Shown here piece by piece: positions 8,700 to 16,938 of a stretch of DNA of 33,777 nucleotides. The stretch is from Hyphomicrobiales bacterium (lineage in GTDB: Bacteria; Pseudomonadota; Alphaproteobacteria; Rhizobiales; Rhizobiaceae). The notes beneath the pieces were generated by a model that was not told where the DNA came from, did not search any database, and worked only from the letters and a program-made list of their open reading frames with translations. A program made the position numbers and the translations under genes. The number at the start of each line of letters is the position of its first letter. The first letter of the stretch is position 1. The stretch covers positions 1 to 33,777 of the forward strand of contig JAAEMP010000107.1 in NCBI GenBank assembly GCA_024225445.1, read 5' to 3'.

Positions 8700-9443
8700 A
8701 TGCAACCCTTGTTAAAAATATCGGGACTGATGAAGAGTTTTGGTGGTGTCAATGCCACTGATGATGTCAATCTTGAAGTAAAGAAGCAGGAACTGCATGC
8801 AATAATCGGTCCCAATGGAGCCGGTAAAACCACCCTGATTTCGCAATTGTGCGGAACGCTTAAGCCTGATGCCGGGACCATTGAATTTGAGGGGCGCAAC
8901 ATTACCACAATACCAGCCTACAAAAGGGCAGGGTTGGGGATCACTCGCTCATTCCAGATCACCTCGTTGTTGTTGGCGATGCCGGTATTGAATAATGTTG
9001 CCTTGGCTGTGCAGGCACGTGACAGTCATTCATTCAGATTTATCAGAGCTGCACACAAGATTAGCCGAATCCGAGATGCGGCATTGGCAGCACTGGAGCA
9101 GGTTGGTCTGCAAAACCGTGCCAGTGACAATACTGCCACGCTGTCCCACGGCGAACATCGCCAACTGGAAATTGCCGTGGCACTCGCCTCAAATGCCCAA
9201 CTGATGCTTTTGGATGAGCCCATGGCCGGGCTTGGGCCAAATGAGTCTGAGAAAATGATTGAGTTGTTAAGGGAACTCAAGGGCACCCATACAATATTGC
9301 TGATCGAGCACGATATGGATGCTGTCTTCGCTCTGGCTGACCGGATTTCGGTTCTTGTATACGGTAAAATTATCGCAACGGGAACGCCTGATGAAATACG
9401 TTCAAATGATGCGGTGCGCCATGCCTATCTGGGGGAGGAATAG
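8700..9443 (+). CDS. ABC transporter ATPase, LivG type
   Basis: A 247-residue nucleotide-binding subunit. Walker A is GPNGAGKTT (37-45), the signature is LSHGEHRQLEIA (148-159), Walker B is LMLLDEP (168-174), and the switch histidine is in IEHDMD (H204). The LivG-type insert between Walker A and the signature (about 80-145, beginning GITRSFQI) is present. It follows the LivM stop directly and precedes the LivF gene by two bases. With LivF it powers import of the substrate delivered by the binding protein. All catalytic motifs are intact; the signature has SHGE instead of SGGE, which is common in this subfamily. Confidence 0.92.
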   Translation: MQPLLKISGLMKSFGGVNATDDVNLEVKKQELHAIIGPNGAGKTTLISQLCGTLKPDAGTIEFEGRNITTIPAYKRAGLGITRSFQITSLLLAMPVLNNVALAVQARDSHSFRFIRAAHKISRIRDAALAALEQVGLQNRASDNTATLSHGEHRQLEIAVALASNAQLMLLDEPMAGLGPNESEKMIELLRELKGTHTILLIEHDMDAVFALADRISVLVYGKIIATGTPDEIRSNDAVRHAYLGEE

Positions 9444-9445
9444 CG

Positions 9446-10147
9446 ATGCTGAAGGTGCATGATCTTGTCACCTATTATGGCAGTTCCCAGGCCTTGTTCG
9501 GCGTTGACTTTGAAATCAGCCAGGGCCAGGTGGCCACCTTGCTGGGCCGCAATGGTATGGGGAAAACCACCACAATCAATTCAATTATGGGAATAGTGTC
9601 GGCGAGATCTGGCTCTATCACATTTGACGGGATTGAATTGATAGGGCAAGCATCGTTTAAAACTGCAAATCTTGGAATTGGTCTGGTGCCGGAAGGCAGG
9701 CAGATATTCCCAAATCTGTCGCTTCGTGAAAATCTTGTAGCAACTGCCAGCAATCATCTGAAAGTTGATAGTCCCTGGACCCTGGAAAAAGTCTTTTCCC
9801 TGTTTCCTGAACTTGAACAAAGAAGAGGGTCAATGGGTAATTTGTTATCAGGTGGAGAACAGCAGATGTTGGCGATTGGTCGCGCCCTGATGACCAATCC
9901 CAAATTGCTGGTGCTTGATGAGGCCACAGAAGGACTGGCACCACTGGTTCGCCAGAAGATCTGGGCGGCAATTCACCTGATACGGGAGCAGGGGGTTTCT
10001 ATTCTGGTGGTTGATAAAAATCTCAAGGATTTGCTAAGGATAGCTGACCGCAATTTTATCATCGAACGTGGAAAAATCGTCTGGTCCGGCACTTCGCCGG
10101 ACCTGCGCAAAGACGAGGATGCACTGCATCGCCATTTGGGGGTTTGA
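9446..10147 (+). CDS. ABC transporter ATPase, LivF type
   Basis: A 233-residue second ATPase of the importer. Walker A is GRNGMGKTT (34-42), the signature LSGGEQQML begins at 134, and Walker B is LLVLDEATEGL (from 154). The switch region reads VVDKNLKDLL (from 188), where most ABC ATPases have a histidine and LivF proteins usually have VEQN; asparagine is therefore expected, but the D and K before it are a less common variant. The stop at 10145-10147 overlaps an in-frame TTG of the next gene, suggesting tight coupling. It forms a heterodimer with the LivG protein in the inner-membrane complex. Confidence 0.9.
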   Translation: MLKVHDLVTYYGSSQALFGVDFEISQGQVATLLGRNGMGKTTTINSIMGIVSARSGSITFDGIELIGQASFKTANLGIGLVPEGRQIFPNLSLRENLVATASNHLKVDSPWTLEKVFSLFPELEQRRGSMGNLLSGGEQQMLAIGRALMTNPKLLVLDEATEGLAPLVRQKIWAAIHLIREQGVSILVVDKNLKDLLRIADRNFIIERGKIVWSGTSPDLRKDEDALHRHLGV

Positions 10148-10152
10148 CCGGG

Positions 10153-10905
10153 ATGGACAACGCGCTGGTTGTCGGGTGGGAAATATTCAGGAAATCAATC
10201 AGTCAGATTTATTATAACCTGAGTGATGCGGTTCGCTTGAGTGCACCGCTGTGGATATTGTTGTTTTGTTACCGATGGATATTCGGGAAATTGGATACGG
10301 ATAGTACAGAACCAAACCTGGCCATATTCTCGATTTTGATTGGATTGATATTGGTATTGTTCATTTGCATGTGCTGGGTAGCGATGCTCTGGCACCGTTT
10401 TATGCTACTCGAGGAACGCAGCGAATCTGTATTGCCAAACTGGCGTGGCGATTTGGTGTGGTCTTATTTGAAGCATGCAATTGTTGTTGGATTGGCCGTA
10501 GGGGTGATCGGCATGATTCCCATGTTTTCCATCTTGTACTTGTTCAGCACTATTATTACTTCTTCTATTCTGGTTTTCGGTTTATTCAGCTTGTTAATGG
10601 GCGCAATTCTTTATTATATTTCCTTGCGTTTTGGACTTGTGTTACCGGCAGCGGCTTTGGAAAATCCAATGACTATTCGAGATTCGTTGCATAAGACAAA
10701 ATCAGCCAGTGGTGCCATCATGGTTGCAAGTTTACTTCTTGCGGTTTTTACTTTTGCCATTGAGTTTATAGTGGAAGCGACAGGTTTGAACCAAATTACA
10801 TTTCAGATATCTTCTTACATCACAGGATGGATTTCAATGATGCTCGGTGTTAGTATATTGACCACATTATTTGGCTATCTGGTGGAAAACCGAGAGCTTG
10901 GGTGA
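10153..10905 (+). CDS. Unknown polytopic membrane protein coupled to the importer operon
   Basis: I do not recognise this protein. From ATG 10153 it has 250 residues; a TTG at 10144, overlapping the livF-type stop, would add three. It is strongly hydrophobic, with about six membrane segments: near residues 29-45, 53-75, 100-125, 127-155, 185-210 and 220-245. Short loops carry a conserved-looking EERSESVLPNWRGDLVW stretch and ENPMTIRDSLHKTKSASG. There is no signal peptide, metal motif or ATP-binding motif. The coupling to the importer and same-strand orientation suggest a role in uptake or membrane handling of the substrate, but the position alone does not prove it. It vaguely recalls YIP1- or DUF-type five/six-helix membrane proteins; I make no family claim. 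Confidence 0.75.
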   Translation: MDNALVVGWEIFRKSISQIYYNLSDAVRLSAPLWILLFCYRWIFGKLDTDSTEPNLAIFSILIGLILVLFICMCWVAMLWHRFMLLEERSESVLPNWRGDLVWSYLKHAIVVGLAVGVIGMIPMFSILYLFSTIITSSILVFGLFSLLMGAILYYISLRFGLVLPAAALENPMTIRDSLHKTKSASGAIMVASLLLAVFTFAIEFIVEATGLNQITFQISSYITGWISMMLGVSILTTLFGYLVENRELG

Positions 10906-11101
10906 TGGGATAATATCCAGCCAGAGCAACTTTTGACCAAATTGAAGCATTTGATCGACCGATCTATCCCACTCCAGGAAATCGCCGTTTAGATGCGAAA
11001 AATTTCCTGTGACCGTAACTCAAGTCCATGCATTGATATCTCCTTTCGAGAAACTGATATTCTCGACAATTTATTTTTATTGATGTATTTGGAGCGCTAC
11101 T

Positions 11102-12310
11102 ATGGTGACAAGCTTTTATATTCCAGGGACAATTCAAAACCATATGGCAACGCAAACATCATCCCTTAAAATTGCTTTTGTCGGATTATCTTCGTTGGTA
11201 ATCGCAATGGGGATAGGGCGTTTTGTCTTCACGCCGTTGTTGCCTTTGATGCTGAACGATGGACTGGTGAATATATCGCAGGGTGGTTGGCTGGCCTCTG
11301 TCCATTTTCTGGGTTACTGGCTCGGAGCTGTGTTTGCAGCAAAGCTTCCATTTACTCCCCAATCTGCCCTGCGGCTTTCCTTGATAGGCATTGGGCTTTG
11401 TACTCTTGGAATGGGTCTGATGAACCAATATGAGGCCTGGCTGGCTCTCAGGTTTCTGGCGGGTATATTCAGTGCGTTTACGCTGGTGCTGATCAGCAAT
11501 TTCTATATCAGGCATTTGGCAACCATTGGTGCACCAGCAAAACAGGGCTGGGTGTTTTCTGGTGTTGGCGCGGGAATTTTGATTACCGGATTTGGCACAC
11601 TCGCAATCATGATCAGCGGGGTCGACAGCTCGACAAGCTGGCAGATATTCGGTGTGGCTTCACTTCTGTCTGCTATCCTTGTGTCTATTAACATTGGACC
11701 TGAAATCTCGGATATTCCTCCCAACAACGTGCAGCAGAGGTCAAAACGAACCCCGCTGATCTGGAATATCATCATTCCATATGGCGCGCTCGGTGTCGGT
11801 TATGTCATTCCCGCAACTTATCTGCCTCTCATGGCGCGGGACATTATTCCTGATCCTGTGTTGTTTGGTTGGGCCTGGCCGATATTTGGTTTCGCTGCCT
11901 TTCTGTCAACCTTTTTTGCTGTCAGATTAGAGCGAAGATATTCTATCCGTGAGATTTGGTTCGCCAGCCAGGTCATTTTGGCGGCTGGTTTGCTTTTCCC
12001 CGTAATTTTTCCGCATATCACAACAATTATCATATCGGGCATTTGTGTGGGTGGAACATTCATGATCATAACCATGATGGGTATGAAAGAAACGCACAGA
12101 CTGGCACCTTCTCAGGATATCATGCATCATCTTGCGGTTATGACTGCGGCTTTTGCCAGCGGTCAAATAATCGGCCCGGTGTTTGCCAGCACGATTTTCG
12201 CCCTGACGCAAAGCTTCTCCGCCTCGCTCGTTTTTGCCAGTGTTTTACTGATAATAACCGCGGTTGCGCTGCTAAAAAATTCCGCGGACCAAGATACTCT
12301 TCAACCATAG
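11102..12310 (+). CDS. MFS transporter, YbfB/YjiJ family
   Basis: A 402-residue carrier with about twelve membrane segments. The N-terminal motif AMGIGRFVFTPLLPLML followed by GGWLASVHFLGYWLGAV is characteristic of the YbfB/YjiJ branch (MFS_4). The start at ATG 11102 has GGAG seven bases upstream; an in-frame ATG at 11144 lacks a good site. It is preceded by a 196-base gap without a recognised signal and followed by 277 bases containing the boxC control region. Location between the importer and boxCBA suggests transport of an aromatic acid or efflux of an intermediate, but the substrates of this family are poorly known, so function is inference. Confidence 0.85.
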   Translation: MVTSFYIPGTIQNHMATQTSSLKIAFVGLSSLVIAMGIGRFVFTPLLPLMLNDGLVNISQGGWLASVHFLGYWLGAVFAAKLPFTPQSALRLSLIGIGLCTLGMGLMNQYEAWLALRFLAGIFSAFTLVLISNFYIRHLATIGAPAKQGWVFSGVGAGILITGFGTLAIMISGVDSSTSWQIFGVASLLSAILVSINIGPEISDIPPNNVQQRSKRTPLIWNIIIPYGALGVGYVIPATYLPLMARDIIPDPVLFGWAWPIFGFAAFLSTFFAVRLERRYSIREIWFASQVILAAGLLFPVIFPHITTIIISGICVGGTFMIITMMGMKETHRLAPSQDIMHHLAVMTAAFASGQIIGPVFASTIFALTQSFSASLVFASVLLIITAVALLKNSADQDTLQP

Positions 12311-12485
12311 ATTGCTCTTCGCGCAAATTGTTTTGAAAAAGTCGTGTTGAGGCATGCGCTGGTCAATAATGGCAAATTTTTTCGGCAGAAAGCTAAAATG
12401 AGTTGTGCTGACTTTCAACAAGGGCTTCGGCATCTGTTTATTGGTATGTTTGTGGATAATTGAGCCTGTGATGCAACAATTTTCG

Positions 12486-12506
12486 TTAAATACGCATAAA
12501 AGTACT
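12486..12506 (+). promoter_or_regulatory. Candidate operator/activator site shared with the importer operon (copy 2)
   Basis: The core AAATACGCATAAAAGTACT differs from the copy at 5434-5454 by a single base. In this copy the ends form an inverted repeat TAAATA ... TATTTA (12487-12512) with 6-base arms, which looks like a dimeric regulator site. A probable -35 starts 19 bases further on. It lies 82 bases before the boxC start. Assignment to a BoxR-like regulator is a guess from context. Confidence 0.6.
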
Positions 12507-12524
12507 TATTTACCAAATTATTAG

Positions 12525-12554
12525 TTGCCTTGGTTGGTTATTTCTCTATATACT
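12525..12554 (+). promoter_or_regulatory. Probable sigma-70-type promoter of boxCBA
   Basis: TTGCCT (12525-12530) and TATACT (12549-12554) are separated by 18 bases and lie 33 bases upstream of the boxC ATG. The shared element sits directly upstream of the -35, a position that suits an activator or a repressor that blocks entry. The -35 hexamer position relative to the shared element is the same in the importer operon. Confidence 0.5.
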
Positions 12555-12587
12555 GCCCACTCTTTCCCGCTTTGAGATTGTTGAAAA

Positions 12588-14249
12588 ATGCCGAATTTCA
12601 TAAATTTTCAAACTGAGCCAGCATCTTACCGCCATTGGCGTGTTGAATATGATGGACAAATAGCAACTTTATATATGGATGTTGACGAAGATGGCGGTCT
12701 GTTTGACGGCTATCAACTGAAACTGAATTCATATGACCTTGGTGTCGATATTGAATTGGCTGATATTGTTCAGCGGATGCGATTTGAACATCCACAGGTA
12801 AGTGCGATTGTAATGCGTTCAGGTAAAGATAATGTTTTTTGTGCTGGCGCAAATATTCGCATGCTGGGCGGTGCAGAACATGCTCACAAGGTGAATTTTT
12901 GCAAATTCACCAATGAGACCCGCAACACCTATGAAGCCGCTGGCGATGATTCAGGACAACATTATATTTGTGCAATCAGAGGATCCTGCGCAGGTGGTGG
13001 TTATGAACTGGCTCTGGCTTGTAATCACATCATTTTGACCGATGACGGTTCCTCCAACGTTTCCCTTCCAGAAGTGCCATTGTTGGCCGTGCTGCCCGGG
13101 ACAGGTGGGCTAACGCGGGTAACAGACAAGCGAAAACTGCGCCGTGACCGCGCTGACATCTTTTGCTCCACCGAGGAAGGGGTCAGGGGAAAACGGGCTC
13201 TGGATTGGCACCTTGTTGATGAGTTGGTTACCAATTCCAGGTTTGAGGAGGTGATTAGCCAAAGAGCAAATGAATTTGCTGCATTGTCAAATCAGACTGC
13301 CAATGCAACAGGCATCATACTTGAACCATTGAAACGGGATATTGGCGAGGACGGATCTGTTACCTATTCTGCGATTGAGGTAGCCGTCGACAGGAATGCC
13401 GGACACGCCACTATTCACATATCCGGTCCCGAAGAAGCTGCGCCCGCAAATGTGGAGGCACTTCACGCGGAAGGGGCTCAGACATGGATGTTGCGTGTGG
13501 CGCGTGAACTTGATGATGCAATACTGCATTTGCGTTTTAATGAAACTGAACTGGGAGTGCTTATTTTCAAGAGCAGTGGGGACCAGCAAGAAGTGCTGAC
13601 CCACGAGAAACTGTTACTGGACAATGAACAGGACTGGTTTGCAAAAGAAATTCTGCTTTACTGGAAGCGTATCCTAAAGCGTATCGATCTGACTTCCCGT
13701 TCACTGGTTGCACTTGTTGAGCCGGGGTCATGCTTTGCCGGGACATTATGCGAAATATTGTTTGCTGTTGACCGCTCGTTCATGGCTGATGGCGAGTTCG
13801 AGGGGGACAACCGCCCGATTGCGACAATCGCGCTCAGCGGGAGCAACTTTGGCCATTATCCAATGTCAAATGATTTGACCAGGCTTGAAACGCGCTTTCT
13901 CGGGAATCCGGAAAATGTGGAAACTGCAAAGGGCAGTGTTGATACAATTCTTGATGCTGAACAGGCAAATGAATTGGGTCTGGTCACCTATGCGCTCGAT
14001 GACCTTGACTGGGAAGATGATGTGCGAGTTTTTCTTGAGGAGCGGGCAAGTTATTCTCCAGATGCCTTGAGTGCGATGGAGGCAAACTTGCGTTTTGCCG
14101 GGCCTGAAACGATGGAAACACGGATATTCGGGCGCCTGACAGCTTGGCAGAACTGGATATTTCAGCGGCCCAATGCGGTTGGTGAAGAGGGTGCTTTGCA
14201 GCGCTATGGCAGCGGAATTCGCGGCAAATATGACAAGCGGCGTGTATAA
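12588..14249 (+). CDS. boxC: Benzoyl-CoA-dihydrodiol lyase (2,3-epoxybenzoyl-CoA dihydrolase) BoxC
   Basis: BoxC opens the ring of 2,3-epoxybenzoyl-CoA hydrolytically to 3,4-dehydroadipyl-CoA semialdehyde and formate in the aerobic CoA-dependent benzoate pathway. The protein is 553 residues, the usual length. It starts with FINFQTEPASYRHWRVEYDG, typical of BoxC, and has two crotonase-like halves: the first with KDNVFCAGANIRMLG (about 84-98) and RGSCAGGGYELALACNHI (about 128-145), the second, more diverged, with VALVEPGSCFAGTLCEILFAVDR. The start at ATG 12588 fits the conserved N-terminus although the ribosome-binding site is weak. It leads boxC-boxB-boxA, with boxB following after 20 bases. 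It is a cytoplasmic enzyme. Confidence 0.95.
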   Translation: MPNFINFQTEPASYRHWRVEYDGQIATLYMDVDEDGGLFDGYQLKLNSYDLGVDIELADIVQRMRFEHPQVSAIVMRSGKDNVFCAGANIRMLGGAEHAHKVNFCKFTNETRNTYEAAGDDSGQHYICAIRGSCAGGGYELALACNHIILTDDGSSNVSLPEVPLLAVLPGTGGLTRVTDKRKLRRDRADIFCSTEEGVRGKRALDWHLVDELVTNSRFEEVISQRANEFAALSNQTANATGIILEPLKRDIGEDGSVTYSAIEVAVDRNAGHATIHISGPEEAAPANVEALHAEGAQTWMLRVARELDDAILHLRFNETELGVLIFKSSGDQQEVLTHEKLLLDNEQDWFAKEILLYWKRILKRIDLTSRSLVALVEPGSCFAGTLCEILFAVDRSFMADGEFEGDNRPIATIALSGSNFGHYPMSNDLTRLETRFLGNPENVETAKGSVDTILDAEQANELGLVTYALDDLDWEDDVRVFLEERASYSPDALSAMEANLRFAGPETMETRIFGRLTAWQNWIFQRPNAVGEEGALQRYGSGIRGKYDKRRV

Positions 14250-14269
14250 ATGGAAAACAGGAGCGTGGC

Positions 14270-15721
14270 ATGACCCAAAAGATGGCAGTTGATTATGATA
14301 CAATGATTCCAAACAATGTGGGTCTGTCCAGTGATCGCCGTGTACTCAAGGCCTTGGAACGTTGGCATCCCGGGTACATCAAATGGTGGGGAAATCTCGG
14401 GCCGGTCGGTTTCCAGGAAAGCAAGGTTTATTTACGTACTGCTGTCAGTGTTGATTCCAAGGGATGGGCAAAATTTGACTATGTAAAAATGCCTGAATAT
14501 CGCTGGGGAATACTGCTGGCTCCCCAGGTCGAGGGTCGGACAATTGCCTGTGGCGAACATTACGGTGAACCGGCATGGCAGGAAGTTCCCGGCGAATATC
14601 GCTCCATGCTTCGCAGACTTATTGTTATTCAGGGCGATACAGAACCCGCATCAGTCGAACAGCAACGTTTTCTCGGTAAAACCGCACCATCACAATACGA
14701 CATGCGTAACCTGTTTCAGGTTAATGTGGAAGAGGGGCGCCATTTATGGGCGATGGTTTACCTGTTACAGAAATATTTTGGCAGCGATGGCCGTGAAGAA
14801 GCCAATGAAATGTTGCGTCGCCAATCAGGCTCTGCAGAGACACCTCGTATGTTGGGTGCATTCAATGAAGAGACGCCGGACTGGCTGTCATTCTTCATGT
14901 TTACATATTTCACCGACCGGGATGGTAAAATGCAGCTTGAAGCTTTGGCGCAATCAGGTTTTGATCCGCTGTCTCGTTCCTGTCGTTTCATGCTGACTGA
15001 AGAAGCTCATCATATGTTTGTCGGGGAAACCGGTGTTGGCAGAACAATTCAGCGAACTTGTGAGGCAATGAATGAGGCTGGCATTAGCGATCCATATGAT
15101 GTTGAAAAAGTTCGCGCTCTGGGTGTGATTGATCTGCCAACCATTCAAAAGAAACTCAATCTGCATTACACACTGTCGCTCGACCTATTTGGATCAGAAG
15201 TATCAACTAATGCAGCCAATGCTTTTAATGCAGGAATTAAGGGTCGCTATCAGGAAATCAAAATTGATGATGATCATCAGTTGAACAATGCAACCTATGC
15301 GGCCTCGCAATTTATTGATGGCAAAATTACTTCAATGGACGTGCCTGCGCTTACCGCTATTAACATGCGACTTCGTGACGATTATTCAAAAGATGCATTG
15401 GGCGGGGTAAAACGCTGGAACCAAATTATCTCAAAGGCGAATATCGAATTTGAGCTGAAATTGCCTCATTCAGGATTTCATCGAAAGATAGGCGTCTTTG
15501 ACCATGCACCCATCACACCCGATGGCAGAGTTGTAACATGGGATGAATGGGAAAAATCCAGGGATGAGTGGTTGCCCTCCAAAGCGGATGGTGATTTCAT
15601 TCAGTCTTTGATGAAGCCTGAATGGGAGCCTGGTAAATATGCGAACTGGATTGCACCACCGAGGGTTGGGATAGATAATAAACCCGGTGATTTCGAATAT
15701 GTTCAACTTCACATGGCATAA
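14270..15721 (+). CDS. boxB: Benzoyl-CoA 2,3-epoxidase oxygenase subunit BoxB
   Basis: BoxB is the diiron oxygenase that converts benzoyl-CoA to its 2,3-epoxide using O2 and electrons from BoxA. The protein has 483 residues. The expected iron ligands can be placed by their motifs: E125 in GDTEPASVEQQ, E155 and H158 in VEEGRHLW, D216 in TYFTDRDG, and E245 and H248 in LTEEAHHMF. Their spacing agrees with my memory of the Azoarcus enzyme with a constant five-residue offset, so the active site looks intact. A GGAG lies seven bases before the ATG. The gene follows boxC by 20 bases and precedes boxA by 23, consistent with one transcript. Confidence 0.96.
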   Translation: MTQKMAVDYDTMIPNNVGLSSDRRVLKALERWHPGYIKWWGNLGPVGFQESKVYLRTAVSVDSKGWAKFDYVKMPEYRWGILLAPQVEGRTIACGEHYGEPAWQEVPGEYRSMLRRLIVIQGDTEPASVEQQRFLGKTAPSQYDMRNLFQVNVEEGRHLWAMVYLLQKYFGSDGREEANEMLRRQSGSAETPRMLGAFNEETPDWLSFFMFTYFTDRDGKMQLEALAQSGFDPLSRSCRFMLTEEAHHMFVGETGVGRTIQRTCEAMNEAGISDPYDVEKVRALGVIDLPTIQKKLNLHYTLSLDLFGSEVSTNAANAFNAGIKGRYQEIKIDDDHQLNNATYAASQFIDGKITSMDVPALTAINMRLRDDYSKDALGGVKRWNQIISKANIEFELKLPHSGFHRKIGVFDHAPITPDGRVVTWDEWEKSRDEWLPSKADGDFIQSLMKPEWEPGKYANWIAPPRVGIDNKPGDFEYVQLHMA

Positions 15722-15744
15722 ATTGAATTACAGATAAATTAGAT

Positions 15745-16938
15745 ATGGCCGAACCACTAAAACAACATCTGATCGATCCGGAATATTGTATCCGGTGTTA
15801 TACCTGTGAAGAAACTTGTCCGCTTGAGGCGATAACCCACAACGATGATAATGTGGTCATTGACGCATCACTGTGTAATCTTTGCATGGACTGTATCCTG
15901 CCCTGTCCAACCGGCTCGATTGACAACTGGCGAGTGGTGGCCAAGCCTTATTCACTTGAGGATCAGTTCGGTTGGATGGAATTGCCTGATCAGGAGGACT
16001 TGAAAAGCGCTGGCGAACAGAATGGCGCTCCAGTTGAGGCACTCGATGATGCAGTAGCGGCGTTGCTGAAGGAATCGCACAAGGGTAGCGGCCCGGTAGC
16101 TGTCCCTTCCTCAGCTTCAAAACCAACAATAAATTTGCGCAATCTGGCAAACCCTCTTGAGGCGCAAATTCAGGGAAATTTTCGCCTGACATCTGCCGAT
16201 GCAGATAGTGACGTGCGCCACATCATTATCAATCTCGGTGATGCGACTTTTCCTGTCCTGGAAGGTCAAAGTGTGGGCATCGTCCCGCCAGGCACAGATG
16301 AATACGGTAAACCGCATTTACCCCGGCTTTATTCCGTTTCAAGTCCACGGGACGGGGAAAGACCAAACGTCAACAACCTGTCACTGACTGTAAAGCGTGA
16401 AGAATTTGGTCTTTGTTCGAATTATCTTTGCGACCTGAAAAAGGGTGATAAGATAAATCTCACTGGACCATTTGGTGCCAGTTTTCTGATGCCTGATGAT
16501 CCTCAGGCAAAGCTGCTGATGATATGTACAGGTACCGGCTCCGCGCCTTTTCGCGCTTTTACCATGCGTCGTCAACGGGTGCTGCCAAATGTTGAGAGAG
16601 CGTTGAAACTGTTTTTTGGCGCACGCACGTCTGATAGTCTGCCATATTTTGGTCCGCTGAAAAAAATTCCCGATTCTTTTCTTGAAAAACATTTTGCTTT
16701 TTCCCGGATTGAAGGGAAGAAGAAATCTTATGTACAGGATGAATTGCGTTTGGCATCAGATGCGATTGGAAATGCCCTGAAAGACCCGCAAACCTACATC
16801 TACATTTGTGGAATGAAGGCAATGGAGGAAGGTGTAGAATCCGCCTTGAACGAGATTGCCCTCAATGCAAATTTGGATTGGCAGCTTTTGCGAAATAAAA
16901 TGCGTGAAGATGGGCGTTACCATGTCGAAACCTATTGA
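15745..16938 (+). CDS. boxA: Benzoyl-CoA 2,3-epoxidase reductase subunit BoxA
   Basis: BoxA passes electrons from NADPH to BoxB. The 397-residue protein has two N-terminal [4Fe-4S] ferredoxin motifs, C15/C18/C21/C25 and C44/C47/C50/C54. A linker of about 70 residues leads to a ferredoxin-NADP reductase-like domain with FAD motif RLYSVSSP (194-201), a GLCSNYL segment (from 222) and the NAD(P)-binding CTGTGSAPFRAF (from 261). The C-terminus (DGRYHVETY) is typical of FNR folds. The ribosome-binding site is poor (GATAAATTAGAT), so translation may depend on boxB. The 3' end overlaps the thioesterase-like gene. Confidence 0.95.
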   Translation: MAEPLKQHLIDPEYCIRCYTCEETCPLEAITHNDDNVVIDASLCNLCMDCILPCPTGSIDNWRVVAKPYSLEDQFGWMELPDQEDLKSAGEQNGAPVEALDDAVAALLKESHKGSGPVAVPSSASKPTINLRNLANPLEAQIQGNFRLTSADADSDVRHIIINLGDATFPVLEGQSVGIVPPGTDEYGKPHLPRLYSVSSPRDGERPNVNNLSLTVKREEFGLCSNYLCDLKKGDKINLTGPFGASFLMPDDPQAKLLMICTGTGSAPFRAFTMRRQRVLPNVERALKLFFGARTSDSLPYFGPLKKIPDSFLEKHFAFSRIEGKKKSYVQDELRLASDAIGNALKDPQTYIYICGMKAMEEGVESALNEIALNANLDWQLLRNKMREDGRYHVETY

